Positions 34,183 through 41,620 of a DNA stretch of 52,022 nt are shown here, piece after piece. Position 1 is the first letter of the stretch. Each line of letters opens with the position of its first letter. Source of the stretch: Akkermansia muciniphila (GTDB taxonomy: Bacteria; Verrucomicrobiota; Verrucomicrobiia; Verrucomicrobiales; Akkermansiaceae); the NCBI GenBank assembly GCA_945862285.1, contig CAMAYN010000002.1, positions 1-52,022 on the forward strand, given 5' to 3'. The notes beneath the pieces were generated by a model. It worked only from the letters and a program-made list of their open reading frames with translations. It ran no database searches and was not told where the DNA came from. The position numbers and the translations under genes are program-made.

Positions 34183-37065
34183 TTATAAGACCTGCCAACG
34201 AATACTAAACAATGCGTTGACTTCGGTTTTCTGATGAAGCCGCGATTCAAGCGCAGCCACGAGAGTTTTACGTTTTTCTTCGATCTCGTCTTCGATTTCA
34301 AAAATGCGTTGGCGTTGACGGCGTTTGGACTGCTCAAGAGTGAGGATTTGATCCTGTATCGACTTCTCTTCCTGAAGTGTGGGAGCTTGGCGCGATCGGC
34401 GCTGAAGATCTCGGATCTGGCGTTTTACATCTTCCAATTGTTTCTGCGATGCAAATTCCATATCTTGTGCCCACTGATCGAGCTTATCCCGAGCATGCTG
34501 AAAATGGACATGATTCGTCTCATGAGACCGATTGAGGGTCGCGGCGATGTGGCGCTCAGCTTCAGCCGAGAGTCGCTGAGGTGGCGCGGCGGTCAAAGTC
34601 CTAGCCTCACCATCGATGGAGAATAGCCGTTCGCACGTTTCCTGATCAATGTCCTGTCCGTCATCATCAAATGCAGAAAAAAGCAGGTATTCCTCACGGT
34701 CTAGGGAGTCAATTCGGAGGTGCTGAAGTGTAAGCCAGCCTGAACTGCCCTTAAGTTGCTCGATAACGCTCACCTTTGCGGTGTGTGCAGAAATGTCGAA
34801 AACAACTTCAGCAATTGGGCAGGTGTACCCTTTACCTAGAGATATGGTATGCTCTCCCAATGGGTGATTCATACGGTAAAGGAAGTCTCCAGGAACATTG
34901 GTGCGCCCTTTGGAGACAAGACGGTAATGCCCAGGAGCAGCAGCGTTGATCGGTGAATCGCGCAGTTCGAAGGCGAGTTCATCATCGTCAAAATCTGCAT
35001 CATCCCGGAGTTCGTAACGAGTGAGCGCCCAGAACAATCGTCCGATGCGATCTAGCTGTTGGCGGGCTCCATCAAGCCGCACCTTTAGACGTTCATGGAC
35101 ATCTTCATCAAAATGATCGAGCAGTGCTTGCCTCGTTTCCTTCATGCGAGACTGAATCTGCTCATCAAGATCATGTTGAAGTTTTGCAAATGCTTCTTTG
35201 ATTTCATCTGATGAACGACACTGCTGATAAATTTCGAGCACGCGGCGTTCGAAGTCGATCGACCCATCTACCAATCCGAGCACATCATCCGATGCATCAA
35301 ATAGTGTTGAGAAGAGATGAAACTTCGTCTCCAAAAGTTCGTGTACTCGGATATCAGCCTCGTTACGCTGATTGAGAAAATTGATAACAACTACATCATG
35401 CTCTTGCCCGTAGCGATGGCAACGCCCGATGCGTTGCTCGATGCGTTGGGGATTCCACGGCAAATCGAAGTTCACTACTAAGGCGCAAAACTGGAGGTTG
35501 ATACCTTCTGCCGCAGCTTCAGTAGCAATCAGAATTTCGGCGGAGTCCCGAAATGAGTCAATGATGGCGGTGCGGGAATCGACTGGTCGGGATCCGGTCA
35601 TGCGGCCGCTGTCGCGGTTTTTGGCGGCCCAGGTCTCAAAAATTTGTTTTGAGTCGGGATCGTTATTAGAGCCATTGAACACAACAACTTTGCCGGCGTG
35701 CCCGTTGGCTTCGAGGAATTCCTTGAGGAATGTTTGGGTGCGGCGGGATTCCGTAAAAATGACGGCTTTCCGTGGCGCGGGAGGAGACATGCTCGTCATT
35801 TGCTCAAAACCGATTTCCAAAGCCTTCAGCAGCGTAAGACTTTTCGTATCCACGCCGATGCTGCGCGCCCAACGAATGTAGTCTTCCAGTTCTGCGATTT
35901 CTTTTTTAAGCTTGGCAGGGTCAATCGGCTGCTCCGTGGTGCAGATTTCAGTAGGAACTTCATCCTCAGAAACTTCCGCGTCTTCGGCATCCTCTAGAAG
36001 TTCGTCGAGAAGATCTCCGTCAAGCTCATCTCCAGCAAGCAGTTGCCCAAAAAGATCGCGACTGTTTTTTTTATCTTCCTGAATGCGAAGAAGTCGATCA
36101 CGCATCATTTCCAAGGTTCCAGCGAGAGCACGCGGCGAGGACGAAAGTACTTTTCGGACCAGGAGAACAATGAGGTGTCGTTGGCGCTGAGGAAGAGCGT
36201 AGCAATCCTCTCGCTGTAGATACTGGGAGACTGTTTCGTAAAGTTTATGTTCCTGCTCCGTGGGAGTAAACGGACGCGTTAGCAATTTCCGCTGAGTGTA
36301 TTTCACATACTCCAACACTTGGCTTCTGAGTGTGCGATGACAAAAGCTAGCAAGCCTTTCTCGCAATCCGGGTAGATCTCCGCCCGCATTCGCGAATTGG
36401 GTGCGAAATGAAGGTAGGTCTCCAAATAGGCGCTCGTCAATCAGAGTTGCGAGACCATAAAGCTCTACCAGTGAATTTTGAAGCGGCGTAGCTGTGAGTA
36501 GTATTTTTTTGCAGCCTTCCGTGGCGGTGCGGATGGCTTGCCCAAGCCTATTGCTCTCACGATAACAGTTTCTGAGCTTGTGTGCCTCATCCATCACCAC
36601 AAGATGCCAGGGTATCGATTTTACTTCAGCAGCAAGCCTTGCAGCATATTGATAAGAACTAATGACAATCTGGCTTTGCTCAAATGGGGAAGAGTGACCA
36701 TTTTTCTGCAACTCCTTGTATGCATATGCATCCAGGATGATCGAGGGTAGATTGAATTTTTCCAAAAGCTCCATTGCCCATTGTTTGCGTAGAGACGCCG
36801 GCGTGATGATCAGAAGCTTGCGGCGATTCTCTGCCCAATACTGGCATAACACAAGTCCAGCCTCGATGGTCTTGCCCAATCCAACTTCATCAGCCAGAAG
36901 CACGCCTTGTGAAAGCGGTGAGCGAAGAGCGAACATCGCGGCCTCGATTTGGTGAGGATTCAGTTCTACGGTTGCATCAAACAGAGCCCGACCAATACGG
37001 TCCACCCCATCGCCACCTATGCGGCTGAGTTCATGCGCGAAGTATTTGGCATGGTAAGGAGTCAT
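34183..37065 (-). CDS. SNF2/RapA-type DEAD/DEAH helicase, first gene of the defence run
   Basis: A 960-aa SWI2/SNF2 ATPase. It starts MTPYHAKYFAHELSRI and has Walker A DEVGLGKT at residues 59-66 and DEAH at 159-162. The helicase C-terminal domain contains ATEAAAEGINLQF and IEQRIGRCHRYGQ. An acidic insert (DELDGDLLDELLEDAEDAEV) lies between the two RecA-like lobes, and the C-terminal 120 residues form a coiled coil. Such ATPases move along double-stranded DNA without unwinding it; DrmD in DISARM and BrxHII in some BREX types are also SNF2-like. ATG 37065 is preferred to a frame opening at 37131, since MTPYHAKYF is the family-like start. A candidate promoter lies at 37105-37131. Confidence 0.9.
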   Translation of the reverse strand: MTPYHAKYFAHELSRIGGDGVDRIGRALFDATVELNPHQIEAAMFALRSPLSQGVLLADEVGLGKTIEAGLVLCQYWAENRRKLLIITPASLRKQWAMELLEKFNLPSIILDAYAYKELQKNGHSSPFEQSQIVISSYQYAARLAAEVKSIPWHLVVMDEAHKLRNCYRESNRLGQAIRTATEGCKKILLTATPLQNSLVELYGLATLIDERLFGDLPSFRTQFANAGGDLPGLRERLASFCHRTLRSQVLEYVKYTQRKLLTRPFTPTEQEHKLYETVSQYLQREDCYALPQRQRHLIVLLVRKVLSSSPRALAGTLEMMRDRLLRIQEDKKNSRDLFGQLLAGDELDGDLLDELLEDAEDAEVSEDEVPTEICTTEQPIDPAKLKKEIAELEDYIRWARSIGVDTKSLTLLKALEIGFEQMTSMSPPAPRKAVIFTESRRTQTFLKEFLEANGHAGKVVVFNGSNNDPDSKQIFETWAAKNRDSGRMTGSRPVDSRTAIIDSFRDSAEILIATEAAAEGINLQFCALVVNFDLPWNPQRIEQRIGRCHRYGQEHDVVVINFLNQRNEADIRVHELLETKFHLFSTLFDASDDVLGLVDGSIDFERRVLEIYQQCRSSDEIKEAFAKLQHDLDEQIQSRMKETRQALLDHFDEDVHERLKVRLDGARQQLDRIGRLFWALTRYELRDDADFDDDELAFELRDSPINAAAPGHYRLVSKGRTNVPGDFLYRMNHPLGEHTISLGKGYTCPIAEVVFDISAHTAKVSVIEQLKGSSGWLTLQHLRIDSLDREEYLLFSAFDDDGQDIDQETCERLFSIDGEARTLTAAPPQRLSAEAERHIAATLNRSHETNHVHFQHARDKLDQWAQDMEFASQKQLEDVKRQIRDLQRRSRQAPTLQEEKSIQDQILTLEQSKRRQRQRIFEIEDEIEEKRKTLVAALESRLHQKTEVNALFSIRWQVL

Positions 37066-37104
37066 CAATTGTAACGATACGGGAACGAGACATATCTGGT
37101 AGGC

Positions 37105-37131
37105 TTTATAATGCAAGTTTACTCTGACCAA
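37105..37131 (-). promoter_or_regulatory. possible promoter of the eleven-gene run
   Basis: On the minus strand TTGGTC (37131-37126) and TATAAA (37110-37105) are 15 bp apart, about 40 bp upstream of the SNF2 start. The -35 is imperfect and the spacing short, so support is modest. I saw no other better promoter between the tRNA and the gene. Confidence 0.3.
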
Positions 37132-37224
37132 AGCTACTATTTCGAAATCCTTGTTGCTCCAAAAGCACCCTCAACCAGCTATTTCCCGTAATTTCATAAA
37201 ATTGGGCAACATCGTGAGACCGTC

Positions 37225-37260
37225 GTACTGGAGAAAATTGCACCGTTTTTGCACCGCTCG
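37225..37260 (+). repeat. right copy of 36-bp end repeat with tandem TTGCACCG
   Basis: This copy matches 8563-8598 at 35 of 36 bases (the difference is T for C at position 5 of the repeat). It lies just inside the tRNA terminator copy at the right end. The two TTGCACCG units begin at about 37238 and 37249, 11 bp apart. Confidence 0.75.
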
Positions 37261-37280
37261 CAAAATCTCTAACAAGAAAA

Positions 37281-37300
37281 AGGGAGCCCGGAGGCTCCCT
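37281..37300 (-). terminator. intrinsic terminator of tRNA-Tyr (island-borne copy)
   Basis: On the minus strand an 8-bp stem AGGGAGCC/GGCTCCCT with loop TCCG is followed by TTTTTC, a normal rho-independent terminator. It begins 17 bases after the tRNA 3' end. A near-identical hairpin, with a TTCG loop, remains at the left junction, so the element carries a copy of the host gene's 3' end together with its terminator. Confidence 0.8.
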
Positions 37301-37316
37301 AATCATTGCGACGAAA

Positions 37317-37402
37317 TGGTGGGCAGAGCTGGATTCGAACCAGCGTAGGCGCAAGCCAGCAGATTTACAGTCTGCCCCCTTTAGCCACTCGGGCATCTAC
37401 CC
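37317..37402 (-). tRNA. tRNA-Tyr (GTA), intact, at the right island junction
   Basis: An 86-nt class II tRNA with a GTA anticodon (loop CTGTAAA) and a long variable arm. The acceptor stem GGGTAGA/TCTGCCC pairs fully with one G-T wobble, the T arm has GGTTCGAATCC, and CCA is encoded. The 3' 58 nt are the copy supplied by the island; the 5' part belongs to the original chromosome gene. It is probably functional, since the element rebuilt a complete tRNA. Confidence 0.95.
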
Positions 37403-37478
37403 ATTTTCATTGCGGGAGGAGATTGTTCTCCATCTTACGTGCTTTTGGCAAGAGAAAAAAATCTGTTTTATGAAAATT

Positions 37479-38300
37479 TTATTTTGCCTCGAAAATCAAG
37501 CGGTCGTTGCCGTTTGGATCTTTCACAGGATCATGCTCTAACGCAATCACGAAACCCTTCATGGGGGAAAGGGGTTCAAAGTTCGGATTTTGTAAAACAA
37601 TCGGCGTGCGACCAGAGCTGGAAAACAGCAAGCGCGGCTTGCCATACGCATACATTTCCACCTCAACGGCACTCAATGGTCCAAATTTTTCTGTATCGGC
37701 AAAATTAACGCTGTCGATGATCCCGCAACTATCCTTCTTTTTATCAATCCGCACGAATTTAATTTTATCTTTGGACAATTTTGTCTTCTCTTTATCAGGA
37801 TCAACTCTTTGATACGGTTGCTGAAATCGGCAACGTGTCTGAAATTTGAGCGGTTTGGTAGTGGTTCCTTTATCGACAATGCGCCCACCGAAACTGATTT
37901 TATCGCGATCGAATTCCACAATGACTTCATACTCCACACCACCGGTGACTTTGCCGCGATAGGTCACCTTCGTCGGTTTATCCGTTGCTTTGTCAGTGGT
38001 GGATAGCGAATCTTTGACTTTTTGCAGTGTGGTCCAGCCTTTTTCGCTTTCTGCCATCACGGTAGGAGCGATGAGAATGGCTTTACTAAAACCCATACGA
38101 GTGCCGTTGCTGCTTTTAATTTCTAGTTCGATGACTCCATCAGGGTTAATACCGATGGCGAAAGTCCGGCGATCGGAGCCGACAAAGTAGCCGAGCCATG
38201 GTTTTTCTTGCCATGCGGGGAGTTGTGCTGGCGCCGTAGTAAGGGACGTGGTAAGGGACGCTCCGATGAGGAGCAAATGGAGTAGGTTTTTTCGATTCAT
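37479..38300 (-). CDS. secreted protein of unknown function
   Basis: A 273-aa protein with a Sec signal peptide (MNRKNLLHLLLIGASLTTS, cleavage after about residue 25, PAQ). The mature part is beta-rich with many Lys and Asp residues (VTYRGKVTGGVEYEVIVEFD, FGGRIVDKG) and ends with AFVIALEHDP-like strands. I do not recognise a family. It directly follows the tRNA-Tyr gene and lies 54 bp downstream of the TPR-like gene, on the same strand, so both may belong to one unit. It is probably periplasmic or outer-membrane associated. Confidence 0.65.
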   Translation of the reverse strand: MNRKNLLHLLLIGASLTTSLTTAPAQLPAWQEKPWLGYFVGSDRRTFAIGINPDGVIELEIKSSNGTRMGFSKAILIAPTVMAESEKGWTTLQKVKDSLSTTDKATDKPTKVTYRGKVTGGVEYEVIVEFDRDKISFGGRIVDKGTTTKPLKFQTRCRFQQPYQRVDPDKEKTKLSKDKIKFVRIDKKKDSCGIIDSVNFADTEKFGPLSAVEVEMYAYGKPRLLFSSSGRTPIVLQNPNFEPLSPMKGFVIALEHDPVKDPNGNDRLIFEAK

Positions 38301-38354
38301 GTTGGTGTTAGGTTTTTGGGTATTGAGGGAGAATTTTTCCGTTGAGGTAAAAGG

Positions 38355-40994
38355 CTACGGCAGGGGGCCGAAATGAAATTTTAGGTTTTGGCGCAGGATT
38401 TGAGGATCTTCCCGTTCATCGATTTGCGATAAGAAGAGTGAATCTTCTGACCACTTGATGGCAGCAGGTCGATCCCGCAGCGCGAAGTGAATTTCCGCCA
38501 TGGTATCGGCATAAGCGGAGGTGTCTGGACGCAGCTTCATGGATTTTTGTGACAGGGTTTTTGCTTCGGCGAGACGCATTTGACTGCGGGATGCAAGCCA
38601 TGCCATGGAGTTGTAAATATTATCGTAATTGGGATAGCGATCGCGCTGTTTGGACATAGCCGCCCAACTTTCCTCAAACCACTGATTGTGTTCCGTCATC
38701 ATTCCGCATCGGCGTAAGGAGGGGAAAAAGGAATCGGCTAGAGACGCATCGGCAAGGAGGGAATTGTGGCATTTCTTGAGAATGCGTAAGCTACTTTTGC
38801 GATCCGTGGCCGCAAGGGATAATCCATGAGCCATGTTCGCCTGCATTCTCGTACGGAAGAGTATGCTTGAAGGATAGGCTTGCTCTTGTGACTGGGAAAC
38901 ATTTTTTATGAGACTGGCTTCAAACAAAGCGGAGGCGAGTGACCATTTCCCCATCTCCATGGCGATTTGTGCAAAGTGTTCGGTATTTTCTGCCCATGAG
39001 TCGCTCGTAGGACGCGAAACGTAGAGTGCTTTTTCGCACCAAACCAAAGCCTCTTCTACCAAATTGTATTGAGCATAGTAGTGCGCCGCAAACCAACATG
39101 TATCAGCATCACCTAGGATATGAAGGCGGAAAGTTTTTTCCTGCAAAGCGGCTTCTTGTTGCTTGCCTGCCATCCGCAAACTGACGGCTTGTTGGAGCAG
39201 AAATCGTGGGTTTTCCGGAGTCGCTTCTGCGAGTTTGGCAAATTGATCCGCCGCTTGCTGCCATTGCTTCTTTTTTAGAAACTCATCTCGTTCGTCGTCA
39301 CTTTTTCTCGGGACGATCGAATCAAGGAGTTTACTTGGTGCAACTTGTTGGAGCATGGTCAGTAGCGGTAACTTTTCTGCACGATCATTCTCTCCTGCTT
39401 GTTTATGCCACGCTACGATTTTCGCTAGGATTTTCTCTCTTTGTCCGTCTGGGTCAGTTGCCAACGAAAAGCACCTAAGAAGGAGTCGATAACGGTCGGC
39501 CAATTTGAGATCGGGTTCTAATTCCCCTAACCATTTCCACCACGGTTCGGTGAGTGGATTCGCGCCATCACCGCGCCACATTCTCGCTGGGCCACCGATG
39601 CCAGATTTGGCAATAATTCCATCCCAGACGAGTGCGTCGTTAGGCGAAGAAATTTCATACACTTTGGCGAATGTCAACGGCGCGTGAAAGGGGGAATTAA
39701 AGCTCGATTGCGCAAGAATGATTTCAGCAAGGTCTTCGAACAGTTGAGGTTCCGACTTTTTAAATTCGATGAATTGAGGAATCACATCACGATCGATAAT
39801 ATCCCAGCACCCGCGTTTCTCGAGCCAAGAAATCAAGTAGAGAAAATTGAGATCACCGAGCTCTTCATTGGCACTGTAATCGTCCAAGCTGTCTTCCAAA
39901 AAAGAATGATAATCTGGTTTTTCATCTGTAATTTTCACACCGATATGAGCCAAGGCCTCCTCGTCGCGTTCCTGGCTGGCAAAGAAAAGAAAATCTTGTC
40001 CGCCTGTATCCTCCAGCATTTCGCGCGCTTGCTGATCGTAGCCAAGGGCAAATAGCGCATTCGCTACAAAGGCATTTCCCTCCACGCCACCCTTCATTGA
40101 TGTACGGAGCTTTTCCAGCTTCTCTTCATCTGGCGGCAAGGCATTTCTTGCGTTGTCAAGGAGAGAGGTGTAGCTACTTATTTTAGCACTGCGCGCAGAA
40201 GATAAATCGACCAGTGGCACGTGATTCCCGTTCAATAATTCTACTATCGCGACGAGCGACTCATCTTTCTGTTCGCGGGCGAGGCGAAGTGTTTCCTCGC
40301 GGTTCCCTGCGGCGCGATAGAATGCAGCGAGGATTTTTTTCGATGTTTCATCTTTATTTTTGCTAAGTGCTTCGATCTCCTTTTGTGAGTTCCCCATTGT
40401 TTCTACAAGATAGGCGAATGGCATACCGTAGTCGCCGTCTTTGTTGCATAACATCCGCAACCACTTCTCCGCTTCTCCGACTTTACCTGCGGCAATGAGC
40501 ATGCGGGCTTCCATGACTGCATCGTAGCGCGCTAGATTTCGCAAACGCGCTTTGTCAGCCGGATTTTTGGCCCGCTCGGCGAGCAAAGTATTAAGCCTAT
40601 ACTTTTTTTGACTGCGTAATTTCTGAATTTCGCGGTATTGAACCTCATGAGATAAAAGATAAAATCTCTCAATGAGTTGGATGAGCTCCGCAGGATCATC
40701 GGGGTGAATACCTAACTCAATTTTATCGATCACAATTTCCGCTCGTAGCGACACTTCTGGATCGGAGCTGGTGGCGGCTACTGTGAGGGCATCCATCGCG
40801 GAATCGCCAAGGAGAAGAAGCTGCTTTTCCGCTTCTCTGCGCTCTTTGACAGTGGGCAATGTGAGGCGAGAGATCAGTTCGTCAACCGAGGCCTGAGAAA
40901 GACAGCAAAAAACGGCGTTATTTGCTAAACAGAAAAACGCAGTTAGCAATGTTTTACGGTAGGGTGCGATGAAATTCATAAGAGCAACATTCAT
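38355..40994 (-). CDS. large exported TPR/HEAT-like helical-repeat protein
   Basis: An 879-aa protein with an N-terminal signal-like hydrophobic segment (about residues 14-32). Residues 35-95 resemble HEAT-type repeats (DELISRLTLPTVKERREAEK, SDPEVSLRAEI), and the rest is long runs of helical pairs. The C-terminal 300 residues look like tetratricopeptide repeats (for example WFAAHYYAQYNLVEEALVWC). No catalytic motif is visible. Such proteins serve as scaffolds in the envelope of many Verrucomicrobiota and Planctomycetota. The start could be the ATG at 40994 or 40979. It lies 20 bp from the IscU-like gene, transcribed in the same direction. Confidence 0.65.
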   Translation of the reverse strand: MNVALMNFIAPYRKTLLTAFFCLANNAVFCCLSQASVDELISRLTLPTVKERREAEKQLLLLGDSAMDALTVAATSSDPEVSLRAEIVIDKIELGIHPDDPAELIQLIERFYLLSHEVQYREIQKLRSQKKYRLNTLLAERAKNPADKARLRNLARYDAVMEARMLIAAGKVGEAEKWLRMLCNKDGDYGMPFAYLVETMGNSQKEIEALSKNKDETSKKILAAFYRAAGNREETLRLAREQKDESLVAIVELLNGNHVPLVDLSSARSAKISSYTSLLDNARNALPPDEEKLEKLRTSMKGGVEGNAFVANALFALGYDQQAREMLEDTGGQDFLFFASQERDEEALAHIGVKITDEKPDYHSFLEDSLDDYSANEELGDLNFLYLISWLEKRGCWDIIDRDVIPQFIEFKKSEPQLFEDLAEIILAQSSFNSPFHAPLTFAKVYEISSPNDALVWDGIIAKSGIGGPARMWRGDGANPLTEPWWKWLGELEPDLKLADRYRLLLRCFSLATDPDGQREKILAKIVAWHKQAGENDRAEKLPLLTMLQQVAPSKLLDSIVPRKSDDERDEFLKKKQWQQAADQFAKLAEATPENPRFLLQQAVSLRMAGKQQEAALQEKTFRLHILGDADTCWFAAHYYAQYNLVEEALVWCEKALYVSRPTSDSWAENTEHFAQIAMEMGKWSLASALFEASLIKNVSQSQEQAYPSSILFRTRMQANMAHGLSLAATDRKSSLRILKKCHNSLLADASLADSFFPSLRRCGMMTEHNQWFEESWAAMSKQRDRYPNYDNIYNSMAWLASRSQMRLAEAKTLSQKSMKLRPDTSAYADTMAEIHFALRDRPAAIKWSEDSLFLSQIDEREDPQILRQNLKFHFGPLP

Positions 40995-41014
40995 AGACAG
41001 GGAAAGCGGAAAAA

Positions 41015-41494
41015 TTAGGCATCTAAGAGCCGAATCTTTACATTTGATGGTCGATTCCCTTCGATTTGAGAAGATAAAGAAGGCGCATTTGCTGAGGAAT
41101 GATTGATTAGCGCAGAGCGATTTTGTGTGCCATCAAGTGCTTCTTTTAGCGCGCCTTCCACGAGTTGCCCACAGTGAATTTTCATCGGCGGAAGTGCACC
41201 AAGATCACCACTCAAATCAGCGGCACTCATGGATCGGGCTTGCTCTAGCGTCTTTCCTTTCAGCAGTTCCGTAGCCATCGATGCCACTGCAATCGCCGTT
41301 TGGCAGCCGAAACTCTGGAAGGAAGCACGATCTATCACTTTTTGCCCATCTTTATCGGTAAATTTCAACCACATGCGCAACATATCACCGCAGTCAGGAG
41401 AACCAACAGTGCCAACAGAATCCGCATCTACCATTTCCCCTTGATTTCTCGGGTTGGCTAGTGCATCACGCACACGATCATCAAAATCATTCAT
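41015..41494 (-). CDS. Fe-S cluster assembly scaffold (IscU/NifU N-terminal family)
   Basis: A 159-aa scaffold with the conserved cysteines Cys35 (SPDCGDM), Cys64 (SFGCQTAIA) and Cys108 (KIHCGQL), and Asp37. The block NPRNQGEMVDADSVG at the N-terminus and ASMATELLKGKT are also typical. LPPMKIHC replaces the LPPVKxHC motif that binds HscA in classical IscU. The protein would hold a nascent [2Fe-2S] cluster made by a cysteine desulfurase. Residues after about 125 form a non-conserved tail of some 35 residues, an oddity. No iscS, iscA or sufBCD gene is adjacent, so it acts with a system encoded elsewhere. Confidence 0.88.
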   Translation of the reverse strand: MNDFDDRVRDALANPRNQGEMVDADSVGTVGSPDCGDMLRMWLKFTDKDGQKVIDRASFQSFGCQTAIAVASMATELLKGKTLEQARSMSAADLSGDLGALPPMKIHCGQLVEGALKEALDGTQNRSALINHSSANAPSLSSQIEGNRPSNVKIRLLDA

Positions 41495-41620
41495 CGCTCC
41501 AATCTAAAGTTATTTTACGAATGCGCAAGGACAGACTTTCAGAGAAAAATCTCCCACTAGAGGTATTTTTTGTTTGAATCACAAACGCGCCCACTGTGTG
41601 ATGACATGCATCCAAATCTT

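Larger units (their letters stand above)
8436..37374. mobile_element. tRNA-Tyr-integrated genomic island (about 29 kb) with integrase, replication genes and defence cargo
   Basis: The island is bounded by the tRNA-Tyr direct repeats at 8378-8435 and 37317-37374. It carries a tyrosine recombinase at the left junction, iteron-like repeats, an excisionase-like HTH gene and a DnaB-type replication module on the plus strand. A co-directional restriction/defence gene run fills the right two thirds on the minus strand. There are no relaxase, type IV secretion, capsid, portal or terminase genes, so it would need a helper to move or be a satellite-like or mobilisable replicon. The exact crossover within the 58-bp repeat cannot be fixed from sequence. 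Confidence 0.88.

Noticed and set aside
17328-37065. DISARM, BREX or Dnd assignment for the defence run
   Set aside because: No DrmB (DUF1998), DrmC phospholipase, PglZ, BrxC or DndB-E is present, so the SNF2 gene alone is not enough to name any of these systems.
37151-37348. ORF ending in MVGRAGFEPA
   Set aside because: The end is the well-known artefact of translating the antisense of a tRNA; it is not a gene.
8436-37374. Conjugative element or complete prophage
   Set aside because: No relaxase, VirB/TraG-like ATPase, portal, terminase or capsid gene was seen.
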